A model generated the notes under the pieces. That model had not been told where the DNA came from, searched no databases, and was given only the letters and a program-made list of their open reading frames with translations. Shown here piece by piece: positions 1 through 8,262 of a stretch of 52,254 bases of DNA (positions are counted from its first letter, which is position 1; each line of letters begins with the position of its first letter). This stretch comes from Rickettsiales bacterium. Lineage in GTDB: Bacteria > Pseudomonadota > Alphaproteobacteria > Rickettsiales > JALZUV01. The DNA is taken from the NCBI GenBank assembly GCA_029252805.1, contig JAQXAR010000032.1, positions 1 to 52,254 of the forward strand, in the 5' to 3' direction. Made by a program: the position numbers and the translations under genes.

Positions 1-76
1 CCGTAGAACCCGCAATGAAATATTTTATCAACTCTAACTGCTTATTTCTCGATAACTTACAATGCTTTATATACAT
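1..76 (-). CDS. IS1595/ISXO2-type transposase, 5' fragment
   Basis: The reverse strand opens at an ATG with AGGAG six bases upstream and reads 25 codons before leaving the window. The peptide (KLSRNKQLELIKYFIAGST) resembles the N-terminus of IS1595-family transposases, where a short basic helix precedes a zinc-ribbon region. Only the start is present, so catalytic residues cannot be checked. A 15-bp sequence at 101-115 lies between this start and the host DNA and recurs inverted at the right edge. Family assignment rests on a short peptide plus the matching 3' fragment at 52153-52254. Confidence 0.7.
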   Translation of the reverse strand, partial: MYIKHCKLSRNKQLELIKYFIAGST

Positions 77-100
77 CAATAACTCCTAACAATTTAAATG

Positions 101-115
101 TTAGGTGTCAGCCCC
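101..115. repeat. terminal inverted repeat of left IS copy
   Basis: TTAGGTGTCAGCCCC lies just upstream of the transposase start. Its exact reverse complement is at 52142-52156, next to the transposase stop of the right copy. This is what the two ends of one IS type should look like. The GGGG end is the outer edge; host DNA starts at 116. Confidence 0.75.
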
Positions 116-139
116 TTTAAAATTTATTAATCTATTGAA

Positions 140-733
140 TTAAGCAGTCTTCAAACCACGACTACCTGGCTTATAAGCCTCGGTACCTTGCAAATGCTCT
201 GGCAAGCTATCAGCTTCGTAAGAAACAACTTCCATCGCCAATAGCGGAACGAATGGTACACCTAAATCAACTTTCCCATTACTCCGATCGACCAAGGACA
301 CTTCCGCAACCACCTCGCCGCCTGCCTGCGCGATACAGTCAAACGCCTCGCGTGACGATAGGCCGGTCGTAACCACATCTTCTACTACGAGCACCTTCGC
401 ACCGGGCTTCATATCGAATCCACGACGGAAGGCGAATTTACCCTCTACACGTTCGCAGAAAATATAAGGCTTACCAAGTTGACGCGCCACTTCGCAACCG
501 ACGACTAGGCCGCCCATAGCGGGAGCTGCGACGATATCAATTACATCCACATCGATTGTGGCTTTCATTTTCTCGACCAAAGCTGCCACGAGTTTCGTCG
601 CACGAGTTGGCTCCATCAGCACACGCGCGCACTGCAAGTAAGTATCAGAGTGTCGGCCTGAGGAGAGAATAAAATGGCCATTTAAAATGGCTTCTGCCGC
701 TTCAAATTCTGCAATAATTTGGTCTTTATTCAT
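140..733 (-). CDS. pyrE: orotate phosphoribosyltransferase
   Basis: Converts orotate and PRPP to orotidine 5'-monophosphate in pyrimidine synthesis, in the cytosol. The PRPP-binding motif VLVVEDVVTTG is clear in the second half, and the N-terminal LNGHFILSSGRHSDTYLQ region is typical of the family. I start at the ATG at 733 (protein MNKDQII, 198 aa), the usual length; a longer reading only adds a tail inside panC. The start overlaps the 3' end of panC by 8 bp, so the two genes are probably co-transcribed and translationally coupled in the order panC-pyrE. The gene ends 24 bp from the IS end, and I see no terminator hairpin between them. Confidence 0.95.
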   Translation of the reverse strand: MNKDQIIAEFEAAEAILNGHFILSSGRHSDTYLQCARVLMEPTRATKLVAALVEKMKATIDVDVIDIVAAPAMGGLVVGCEVARQLGKPYIFCERVEGKFAFRRGFDMKPGAKVLVVEDVVTTGLSSREAFDCIAQAGGEVVAEVSLVDRSNGKVDLGVPFVPLLAMEVVSYEADSLPEHLQGTEAYKPGSRGLKTA

Positions 734-1580
734 GAGTAGGCTCCACGGCAATATTATCAATGAGGCGAGTCTTACCAAGCCAAACCGCCGCAAGCAAGCG
801 TGCAGAATCATTTAAGTCAGTGATCGGCTGCAAGCTCTGTGCATCCACCAGCTCCACATAATCGACGCTGCGGAAGCCTTGTGCAATAAGCGCCGCCTTG
901 GCTTGCCCGAGCACTTGGGTAACCGGCTTCGATTGAACTTCCGCCGCCACCTGCTGCAGCATTTGCTGGAGTCTGAGCGCGATAGCTCGATCTTCCTCAC
1001 TCAAATAGGCATTGCGTGACGATAGAGCTAAGCCACTCTCCTCACGAGCGATCGGCGCACCGACAATCTCAATCGGCAACGCTAAGTCTGCCACCATGCG
1101 CTTGATGACTTGAAGTTGCTGGTAATCCTTCTCGCCAAAAATAGCCGTATCTGGCTGCACTTGTGCGAATAGGCGCGAAACCACCGTCGCCACCCCATCG
1201 AAGAAACCCGGGCGATATTTGGCACATAGGTTTTGCGTCAAAGACGGCTCCCCCTTTATGCTAATCACCGCACCATTAGGATATAAGCTCTCAACAGTTG
1301 GTAGATAGATAATATCCACCCCCACCGCTTCCAGCTTAGCTGTATCGGCCTCTACGGTGCGCGGGTAGGTATCAAAATCTTCATCGGGCGCAAATTGCGT
1401 CGGGTTGACAAAGATACTCACGACGACTGTATCTGCATGGGCATGCGCTTTGCGCACCAGTGACAAATGCCCCTCATGCAATGCGCCCATTGTCGGCACA
1501 AAGCCGATAGACTCACCCGCCCTCTTGCGCTCACCCAGTTCGGCGCGTAAAGATTGAACATTATTAATGACCTTAACCAT
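726..1580 (-). CDS. panC: pantothenate synthetase
   Basis: ATP-dependent condensation of pantoate with beta-alanine, the last step of pantothenate (CoA precursor) synthesis. The 284-aa protein has the nucleotidyltransferase HxGH motif (TMGALHEGHLSLV), the FVNPTQF substrate segment, the IFGEKDYQQL motif and the ALSSRNAYL region, all in normal order and at normal length. It overlaps pyrE by 8 bp downstream. Its ATG lies only 5 bp from the start of the divergent zapE gene, so its promoter must sit inside the zapE coding region. No panB or panD is in the window. Confidence 0.96.
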   Translation of the reverse strand: MVKVINNVQSLRAELGERKRAGESIGFVPTMGALHEGHLSLVRKAHAHADTVVVSIFVNPTQFAPDEDFDTYPRTVEADTAKLEAVGVDIIYLPTVESLYPNGAVISIKGEPSLTQNLCAKYRPGFFDGVATVVSRLFAQVQPDTAIFGEKDYQQLQVIKRMVADLALPIEIVGAPIAREESGLALSSRNAYLSEEDRAIALRLQQMLQQVAAEVQSKPVTQVLGQAKAALIAQGFRSVDYVELVDAQSLQPITDLNDSARLLAAVWLGKTRLIDNIAVEPTHE

Positions 1581-1585
1581 ACCTT

Positions 1586-2698
1586 ATGGCTGATACGCAA
1601 AATCAATCTCTAACGCAAGCTTATGAAGCATTGCTAACCGTAGACGGTTGGCGAGATGACCTCGCACAACGCGAAATTATCGCGCATTTTGAAGAGCTTT
1701 TGTATGATTTGCAACATCGCCCTAAAACGCCCTTCTCCTTTATGGGCTGGCTCAATCGCGAAAATCACGAACGATTTATTAAAGGCATTTACCTATGGGG
1801 CGATGTCGGGCGCGGCAAATCCATGCTGATGGATTTGTTTTACGATCATGTTCCCAAGTCCATCCTCACACGTCGCATTCACTTCCATGCCTTCATGACG
1901 GAAATTCACGAAGCACTGTACGAATTCCGCGAATCAAACCCAGGCGAAGATGATCCCCTCCCCATTATCGCCGAAGATTTCGCCAGCACGTGCCAAGTGC
2001 TCTGCCTTGATGAGTTTCAGGTACATGACATTGCTGATGCGATGATCCTCTCACGCTTGTTTGAAGCACTGGTAGAGCAAGGGGTGATTACCGTTACCAC
2101 CAGCAACCGCCCACCCGATGGGCTTTATAAAGATGGTTTACAACGCGATTCCTTCTTGCCGTGTATTGCCTTACTTAAACAACGCTTCGAGATTCTCGCA
2201 CTGGATCACGATACGGATTATCGCCTAGAAAAACTGCGCGGAAGCGATGTTTACTTCCAACCTGCAAAAAACATTAAACCGATGGAGAAGCTATTCAACT
2301 CGCTAACGCAACACTCTGCACAAGCCAGCATTCTGCATGTTAAAGGGCGCGACATCATCTTAGCTAAAACGGCAGATGGCATGGCATGGGCGAGTTTCTC
2401 TGAACTTTGTGAAGCAGCCCTCGGCGCTGAAGATTACAACACACTCGCGTGTGAATTCCACACGATCTTCCTGACCGACATCCCTAAGATGACAACGGAC
2501 AACCGCAATGAAGCCAAACGATTCGTGCTACTGATTGATGCGATATACGAGCATAAAGCACGCTTTATCTGCAGTGCAGATGCGCCGGCGGAGGAGCTCT
2601 ACCCTTCGGGCGATGGCAGCTTTGAGTTCCAACGCACCGTCTCGCGATTGATGGAAATGCAATCTAGCGCCTATCTTGGTGCTTCTCATGAGACGTAA
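1586..2698 (+). CDS. zapE: cell division protein ZapE (AFG1-type ATPase)
   Basis: A 370-aa AFG1/LACE1-family P-loop ATPase. In E. coli, ZapE binds FtsZ and acts on the Z ring during late division; mitochondrial homologues act in protein quality control. The Walker A motif GDVGRGKSMLMD (about residues 72-83), the Walker B motif VLCLDEFQVHD and the downstream TTSNRPPDGLY segment are family hallmarks. The start is the ATG at 1586 with no clear Shine-Dalgarno sequence, 5 bp from the divergent panC start. It is followed after 20 bp by ispH. Confidence 0.93.
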   Translation: MADTQNQSLTQAYEALLTVDGWRDDLAQREIIAHFEELLYDLQHRPKTPFSFMGWLNRENHERFIKGIYLWGDVGRGKSMLMDLFYDHVPKSILTRRIHFHAFMTEIHEALYEFRESNPGEDDPLPIIAEDFASTCQVLCLDEFQVHDIADAMILSRLFEALVEQGVITVTTSNRPPDGLYKDGLQRDSFLPCIALLKQRFEILALDHDTDYRLEKLRGSDVYFQPAKNIKPMEKLFNSLTQHSAQASILHVKGRDIILAKTADGMAWASFSELCEAALGAEDYNTLACEFHTIFLTDIPKMTTDNRNEAKRFVLLIDAIYEHKARFICSADAPAEELYPSGDGSFEFQRTVSRLMEMQSSAYLGASHET

Positions 2699-2718
2699 CT
2701 CGTACTAGACTACGCCCC

Positions 2719-3696
2719 ATGATGAATAATGAACCTGTCACCCTCCTCCTCGCTCAACCGCGTGGATTTTGCGCCGGCGTTGTACGCGCTATCGACATTG
2801 TAGAAGAAGCCTTGAGGCTTTACGGCGCCCCTGTTTATGTGCGCCACGAGATCGTACATAATAAATGGGTCGTCGAAGATTTAAAATCCAAGGGCGTCAT
2901 TTTCGTAAAAGAGCTTGATCTAATACCCGATAATGCCATCACCGTTTTCAGCGCCCACGGCATCGCCCGCAAGGTAGAACTGGAGGCCGAACGCCGTAAT
3001 ATGCCTGCAATTGACGCGACCTGCCCGCTAGTCACGAAGGTGCATTACCAAGCGCGCCGCTATGAAGCAGAAGGCCATACGCTCATCCTTATCGGACATG
3101 AGGGACATCCTGAAGTCGTTGGTACCATGGGGCGCGTCGACAAACCGATGCACCTAGTCGATACGGTCGAAGCCGTTGCCAAGCTTGATATCCCTGAGGG
3201 TACGCCGCTTTCTTTCGTGACACAAACAACGCTGAGTGTCGATGATACAGCCGGCATCGTGACTGCCTTGCGCAAACGCTACCCGCATATTGATGGGCCG
3301 GATGTGGAAGACATTTGCTATGCGACACAAAACCGTCAGAACTCGGTTAAAGAGATGGTCGGCAGCGTAGACTTACTCCTCGTCATCGGCGCGGCGAATA
3401 GCTCAAACTCCAACCGCTTGCGTGACTTAGGCGAGGAAATGGGCATCCCGTCTCACCTGATAAATGACGCATCGGAATGTAAAAATGAGTGGCTCGAATC
3501 TCCTAAAATGATCGGCCTTACCGCCGGAGCCTCTGCGCCTGAAATTCTGATGGATGAGCTGATTGAACATATTAAGTCCAAACGCCCCGCAACCGTACAG
3601 CTGCAAAAGGGCGAAGCGGAAACGATGACGTTCAACTTGCCCAAACAAGTACGCAGCAAATTACCGGAATTCCCTGATAATCGTGCAAACGCATAA
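2719..3696 (+). CDS. ispH: 4-hydroxy-3-methylbut-2-enyl diphosphate reductase
   Basis: Last enzyme of the MEP isoprenoid pathway: reduces HMBPP to IPP and DMAPP using a [4Fe-4S] cluster. The three cluster cysteines sit in PRGFCAGVVRAI, DATCPLVTKVH and EDICYATQNRQ, and the ETMTFNLPKQVR tail is typical of proteobacterial IspH. At 325 aa the length is normal. Two ATGs lie in tandem at 2719 and 2722 and I cannot separate them. The 3' end overlaps the GTG start of mutY by 14 bp. IspG of the same pathway is at 12422. Confidence 0.96.
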   Translation: MMNNEPVTLLLAQPRGFCAGVVRAIDIVEEALRLYGAPVYVRHEIVHNKWVVEDLKSKGVIFVKELDLIPDNAITVFSAHGIARKVELEAERRNMPAIDATCPLVTKVHYQARRYEAEGHTLILIGHEGHPEVVGTMGRVDKPMHLVDTVEAVAKLDIPEGTPLSFVTQTTLSVDDTAGIVTALRKRYPHIDGPDVEDICYATQNRQNSVKEMVGSVDLLLVIGAANSSNSNRLRDLGEEMGIPSHLINDASECKNEWLESPKMIGLTAGASAPEILMDELIEHIKSKRPATVQLQKGEAETMTFNLPKQVRSKLPEFPDNRANA

Positions 3697-4717
3697 ATTC
3701 CATAAAGCGCTAGATGCCTGGTATCAGGCTAATGGCCGCCATGAACTACCCTGGCGTAAAACGGAAGATCCTTACGCCATTTGGTTAAGCGAGGTGATGC
3801 TTCAGCAAACTCAGGTGAAGACGGTTCTGGAGCGCTTCTACTTCCCCTTCCTAGAGCGCTTCCCCAGCATCCACACCCTCGCTGAAGCAGATTTACAGGA
3901 TGTGCTGCAACTGTGGCAGGGGCTTGGCTATTATAGCCGTGCGAAGAATTTCCACAAAGCAGCGCAACAAATCGCTGCCGCCGGACTCAACACCCTGCCA
4001 GCTGAACCAGATGCGCTTATCAAACTCCCCGGTATCGGACAAAACACCGCGCGTGCCGTGGCGGCTTTCGCCTTCCATCAGCCTGTCGCGATATTAGAGG
4101 CAAATGTGAAACGCGTAGTAGCCCGCATTTTCGCGCTTGAAACACCTAGCGATAAGGAGCTTTGGGCAAAAGCGGAAAGCCTGCTCAATGCGGAACATCC
4201 ATTCGATTATAATCAGGCGATGATGGATGTGGGTTCCACTATTTGCACTCCTAAAAATCCATCCTGTGATCGCTGCCCCGCCAATGTGATTTGCGAGGGG
4301 AAAAGCTCACCTAGAAGCTATCCGCAGAAGAAAATTAAGAAGGCGATACCCACCCGTCAAAAGAACATTTTATTATTACGCGATACGCAAAACCGTTACG
4401 CCATTCGTCCGCGGGAGACACGCTTTTTACATGGGTTATGGGAGTTTCCAGAAATTGAAAAATCTGAATTAAAGTATCAGTTTAATATTAAACTTCACTC
4501 CATTGATACAAATAATTTTATTGGGAAAATATCTCACGCCTATAGCCACTTTATTTTAGAGGCGAACATCCATCAATTTGATACTTCTGAGACCCATAAT
4601 GAATGGCAATGGAAGACGGCTGAGGAGATTTCCAGCCTCCCACTATCACGCACAGAGACGAAGATTCTCGCGCTTATTTCTCAATCAGAAACGTCGCCTG
4701 CTCAGCAAGCAAGTTAG
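3683..4717 (+). CDS. mutY: A/G-specific adenine DNA glycosylase
   Basis: Removes adenine mispaired with 8-oxoguanine (base-excision repair). The 344-aa protein has the PWRKTEDPYAIWLSEVMLQQT N-terminal region, the helix-hairpin-helix LPGIGQNTARAV with the following catalytic Asp environment (ANVKRVVAR), and the four-cysteine C-x6-C-x2-C-x5-C Fe-S loop (CTPKNPSCDRCPANVIC). The C-terminal half is a MutT-like 8-oxoG recognition domain (HGLWEFPE). The start is GTG at 3683, inside ispH. The last 44 bp overlap the 3' end of metW on the opposite strand, so the two genes converge and overlap. Confidence 0.94.
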   Translation: MQTHKFHKALDAWYQANGRHELPWRKTEDPYAIWLSEVMLQQTQVKTVLERFYFPFLERFPSIHTLAEADLQDVLQLWQGLGYYSRAKNFHKAAQQIAAAGLNTLPAEPDALIKLPGIGQNTARAVAAFAFHQPVAILEANVKRVVARIFALETPSDKELWAKAESLLNAEHPFDYNQAMMDVGSTICTPKNPSCDRCPANVICEGKSSPRSYPQKKIKKAIPTRQKNILLLRDTQNRYAIRPRETRFLHGLWEFPEIEKSELKYQFNIKLHSIDTNNFIGKISHAYSHFILEANIHQFDTSETHNEWQWKTAEEISSLPLSRTETKILALISQSETSPAQQAS

Positions 4718-5279
4718 CAAGCGGTACATTGCCGAAATACGACGCCTCTTTACCCGCTGAATTATGGAATACTTGGCGCTTAATGGTGATGTCCAATTGC
4801 GCGCAGAGTTCGATGAAATCACGAATCGTGCAAAAATGAATATTGGGCGTATCGTACCATTGATACCGTAACGTGCTGGTCACTGGCATATGGCCGGTTA
4901 GCCCTAAATGCACACGGTTGCGCCAATAGCCGAAATTGGGGATAGAAACGATTGCTTGCTTACCGACTCGTGTCACTTGTTTCAACACCTCCACCGGATC
5001 TTGCATCGCCTGTAAGGTCCGACTTAGAATACTGATATCAAAACCATTATCAGCAAAATATGGCAGTTCAATTTGCGCGTCTGCTTGAGTGACAGAGAGG
5101 CCATGAGCAATACACTCACTCACCTTATCCATCGCAAGCTCTAGCCCGCGTCCATCCACATTGCGTTGCGCGATCAGCCATGCGAGCAGCTCTCCCCCAC
5201 CACAACCGATATCCAACACAGTTGAACCTTCAGGCACGAGATTCGCCATCACTCGTAAATCGGCGCGGAGTTGGCTCAT
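4674..5279 (-). CDS. metW: methionine biosynthesis protein MetW
   Basis: A 201-aa class I SAM-dependent methyltransferase-fold protein. Its SAM-binding loop is VLDIGCGGGELLAWL near residue 20. MetW is found almost always next to MetX, and in several proteobacteria it activates or partners with the homoserine acyltransferase; its exact reaction is not settled. Here its ATG overlaps the metX stop (ATGA), so translation is coupled. The signature segments LSRTLQAM and VSIPNFGYWRNR are typical. The 3' end overlaps that of mutY. Confidence 0.93.
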   Translation of the reverse strand: MSQLRADLRVMANLVPEGSTVLDIGCGGGELLAWLIAQRNVDGRGLELAMDKVSECIAHGLSVTQADAQIELPYFADNGFDISILSRTLQAMQDPVEVLKQVTRVGKQAIVSIPNFGYWRNRVHLGLTGHMPVTSTLRYQWYDTPNIHFCTIRDFIELCAQLDITIKRQVFHNSAGKEASYFGNVPLANLLAEQATFLIEK

Positions 5280-6430
5280 AATTCGATTCCCTTCAAGAAA
5301 CCGGATACGGCATTTTCATAATCATCATTAGGCAACAAGAAGCCATCATGCCCTTTATCGGTTTCAATCTCCGCGAAGCTAACCGGCACTCCTGCGGCAT
5401 TCAAGCCACGCACCAAATCACGCATTTTTTCGGTCGGGAAGAGCCAATCGGTGGAAAAAGAAAGCAGCAAGAAACGCTTATCGCGGCAGGGCGCGAATAA
5501 CTCGCTGAGCTTTCCATATTGCGAGATATCAAAATAATCCATCGCACGAGTAATGTAGAAGTAACTGATCGGATCAAAACGATTGACGAAATTCTTCCCC
5601 TGATAACGCAGGTAACTTTCAATCTGGAAATCCGCATCGAAACCGTAGCTGACATCGTCTTTCTCTTGCAGGTCACGCCCGAACTTACTGTGCAGGCCGG
5701 CCTCCGAAAGATACGTCACATGCGCAGCCATACGTGCGACGGATAAGCCTTTCGATGGGAATGTCTCTTTATTGGCATAATCGCCTTCTTGCCAGCCTTC
5801 ATCAACCATAATGGCTTGGCGGCCAATCTCGTTAAAGGCAATTCCTTGCGGCGAAAGCGAGCCGCCCATAGCAATCCCTACAAAATGACGGAAGCGGCTT
5901 GGATAGAGCGCAGCCCACGCCAACGCCTGCATGCCGCCAATGGAACCACCAATCACCGCTGCGAGTGTTTCGATCTCTAAAATATCTAGCAACAACGCCT
6001 GTGACCGCGCCATATCACCCATGGTCACGACAGGGAAATTTAATCCTAACGGCTTACCGTTTTCATCTAGACTGCGCGGGCCATAGCTGCCCATGCAGCC
6101 GCCCAGTACATTTGCGCAAATCACGTAGAATTTATCTGTATCAATCGGTTTACCGGAGCCAATCATCAAATCCCACCAGCCTTCTTTGCCGGTGATAGGA
6201 TGCTCGCTCGCGACATATTGGTCTGCCGTCAGTCCGTGGCAAACCAAAATCGCATTCGATTTATCATCATTTAACTCGCCATAAGTTTGGAACGCGAGGG
6301 GAAAATTTGAAATTTCCTTACCACAATCGAGTTTTAATGGAGCATCCTGTGCCAGTATAGCAATACGCCCGACCTCGAACGGTTGCTGATCGGCACCAAA
6401 ATGCTGTGTTATTGTTTCTGTGATTGCCAT
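5276..6430 (-). CDS. metX: homoserine O-acetyltransferase (MetX family)
   Basis: Acylates homoserine at the start of methionine synthesis, allowing direct sulfhydrylation. The alpha/beta-hydrolase nucleophile elbow is GGSIGGMQALAWA; the Asp (STDWLFPT) and His (TDKGHDGFLL) of the triad follow in order. The oxyanion/substrate segment NAILVCHGLTADQY is also seen. I start at the ATG at 6430 (MAITETITQ, 384 aa), because the upstream extension would run into the divergent chorismate mutase gene. Whether the acyl donor is acetyl- or succinyl-CoA cannot be read safely from sequence alone. Confidence 0.93.
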   Translation of the reverse strand: MAITETITQHFGADQQPFEVGRIAILAQDAPLKLDCGKEISNFPLAFQTYGELNDDKSNAILVCHGLTADQYVASEHPITGKEGWWDLMIGSGKPIDTDKFYVICANVLGGCMGSYGPRSLDENGKPLGLNFPVVTMGDMARSQALLLDILEIETLAAVIGGSIGGMQALAWAALYPSRFRHFVGIAMGGSLSPQGIAFNEIGRQAIMVDEGWQEGDYANKETFPSKGLSVARMAAHVTYLSEAGLHSKFGRDLQEKDDVSYGFDADFQIESYLRYQGKNFVNRFDPISYFYITRAMDYFDISQYGKLSELFAPCRDKRFLLLSFSTDWLFPTEKMRDLVRGLNAAGVPVSFAEIETDKGHDGFLLPNDDYENAVSGFLKGIEL

Positions 6431-6461
6431 AAGGCTTGCAGATAGGCATATTCCCATAGAA

Positions 6462-7193
6462 ATGGCAACAGGCACCTTAACAGATGAAGCTCAAGAGAAG
6501 CTAAATGGATTCCGCGCAGAGATTGATGCGCTGGATAACGAGCTTATTGCTCGGCTCAAAAGACGAATCGAAATCGTAAGCGAAGTCGGAAAGCTTAAAC
6601 GCAGCGATGATACGCTACAATGTTTCATCCGCTCTGGCCGCGAGGCTGACATGCTGCGCGATATTTACAAGCAGTTTGAGGGATCAAAATTTCATCCCGA
6701 AGCCGCCGTGGCTATCTGGCGGCAAATTATTTCCGCCTCCACCCAACATGAATCGCAAATGCGTCTAATTACACCAGAAGAACGCCAGACGGTGGCCAAA
6801 ACCTATTTCGGACAATTCATGCCAATCAGCTATATTGATGATGCGCGGGATGCGCTTAAAATACTTGCTGATAACCCAACAGGCATTCTAATTATGCCAC
6901 CTTGGGAAGAAGATTCGTACTATTGGCAAATTTTCGCGCAGAAGGCACCGCCTACATTGAAGGTGTTTGGGATACTTCCGTTTATAGGCTCGGAGCGCCA
7001 AGCCTTTGCAGCAGCAAACCTGATGCCGGAACCTAGTCGAGACGATATTAGCCTATTTATTGATGATTCAGGCACCATTGAAGAAGTAGATGGCTATCAT
7101 ACGCACTATCCGGTTGCGGATGGCTCAATAAATAGCCATAAGCAATGGCTTGGAACTTACGGAAGACCAATTGGAGTATCAAAAGATGACTAA
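6462..7193 (+). CDS. chorismate mutase (AroQ type) with C-terminal extension
   Basis: Converts chorismate to prephenate for Tyr/Phe synthesis. The first 95 residues form an all-helical AroQ domain: FRAEIDALDNELIARLKRR, VGKLKR, a conserved RSGRE block and IWRQIISAS. A further 150 residues follow (PEERQTVAKTYFG onward), a C-terminal region seen in alphaproteobacterial chorismate mutases whose role I do not know. The ATG at 6462 is preferred over the GTG at 6420, which would overlap metX. It overlaps hisC by 8 bp and leads a chorismate mutase-hisC-tyrA operon. Confidence 0.85.
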   Translation: MATGTLTDEAQEKLNGFRAEIDALDNELIARLKRRIEIVSEVGKLKRSDDTLQCFIRSGREADMLRDIYKQFEGSKFHPEAAVAIWRQIISASTQHESQMRLITPEERQTVAKTYFGQFMPISYIDDARDALKILADNPTGILIMPPWEEDSYYWQIFAQKAPPTLKVFGILPFIGSERQAFAAANLMPEPSRDDISLFIDDSGTIEEVDGYHTHYPVADGSINSHKQWLGTYGRPIGVSKDD

Positions 7194-8262
7194 CCCAGCC
7201 CCTAAAGACAGTATTAATAAAATCCGCCCTTACGTGGCAGGCAAAACTGGGGGTGCTGGTGCGACGCGCATCATCAAGCTTTCATCCAATGAAAACCCAC
7301 TCGGCCCTAGCCCGAAAGCGATTGAAGCATTTACGGCGCAGAGCGACTCTCTCTTTCGCTACCCAGCGGGGCATAACGATTTACATAGCGCGATTGCTGA
7401 TGTTGAGAACCTACCCGCAGATCAACTCATTTGCGGCGCCGGTTCTGACGAACTCATCGGTATGCTAATTCAAGCTTACACAAATGCAGGCGACGAAGTA
7501 CTTTATCCAGAGCATGGTTTTCTCATGTATAAGATCTATGCCCTCAGCCACGGTGCGGTTCCACGTACTGCGCCAGAGGATAACTTTACGACCAGTGTAG
7601 ATGCGCTCCTCGCCGCGGTTACAGAGAAAACGAAAATCGTTTTCATCGCCAACCCAAATAACCCAACGGGCAGTTATATTTCGGCCTCTGAAGTGAAACG
7701 CCTGCGTGATGGATTAGCCGATCATATTATCCTCGCCATTGACGGCGCTTACGCCGAATATATGGAAGAAGAAGATTATACGGATGGCCGTGAATTGGTC
7801 GCAGTAAGCGAAAATACTATCACTCTGCATACCTTCTCTAAAGCCTATGGCCTACCCGCACTACGCCTTGGCTGGGCTTACGCACCGGCAAGTATGATCG
7901 ATATTCTCAACCGTATTCGTGGTCCGTTTAATGTGAACTCGGCAGCCCTTGCCGCCGCCATCGCCGCCATTCGCGACACGGAATATACACGGTACATTAT
8001 CGACGTAAACCGCACAGAGCGCACGCGTATTACCGAAGCCTTGCAAGATCGCTTTACGGTTCATCCGGGTTACGGCAACTTCCTGATGATCGGTTTCGGT
8101 TCTCCGGCACGCGCAACCGCTGCGAATAATCACCTAACCGAACGCGGCGTTATTATCCGCGAAATAGGGGCTTATGGTTTACCGCAATGCCTGCGCGCCT
8201 CTGTCGGCACACCCGAAGAAAATGATATTTTGCTCGAAGCTCTTGCGAGTTTTGGCGGATAA
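7186..8262 (+). CDS. hisC: histidinol-phosphate / aromatic aminotransferase
   Basis: A 358-aa PLP fold-type I class II aminotransferase. The PLP lysine is in TFSKAYGLPALRLGW, the ANPNNPTGS motif contacts substrate and cofactor, and SSNENPLGPSP is the HisC-type N-terminal motif. HisC makes histidinol phosphate. Its position between chorismate mutase and tyrA suggests it also, or mainly, transaminates prephenate or aromatic keto acids, a known dual role in alphaproteobacteria. The ATG at 7186 overlaps the previous stop. Its TAA overlaps the tyrA ATG by one base. Confidence 0.92.
   Translation: MTNPAPKDSINKIRPYVAGKTGGAGATRIIKLSSNENPLGPSPKAIEAFTAQSDSLFRYPAGHNDLHSAIADVENLPADQLICGAGSDELIGMLIQAYTNAGDEVLYPEHGFLMYKIYALSHGAVPRTAPEDNFTTSVDALLAAVTEKTKIVFIANPNNPTGSYISASEVKRLRDGLADHIILAIDGAYAEYMEEEDYTDGRELVAVSENTITLHTFSKAYGLPALRLGWAYAPASMIDILNRIRGPFNVNSAALAAAIAAIRDTEYTRYIIDVNRTERTRITEALQDRFTVHPGYGNFLMIGFGSPARATAANNHLTERGVIIREIGAYGLPQCLRASVGTPEENDILLEALASFGG

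Noticed and set aside
6431-6461. SAM riboswitch before metX
   Set aside because: The gap to the divergent gene is only 31 bp, too short for any known SAM riboswitch.
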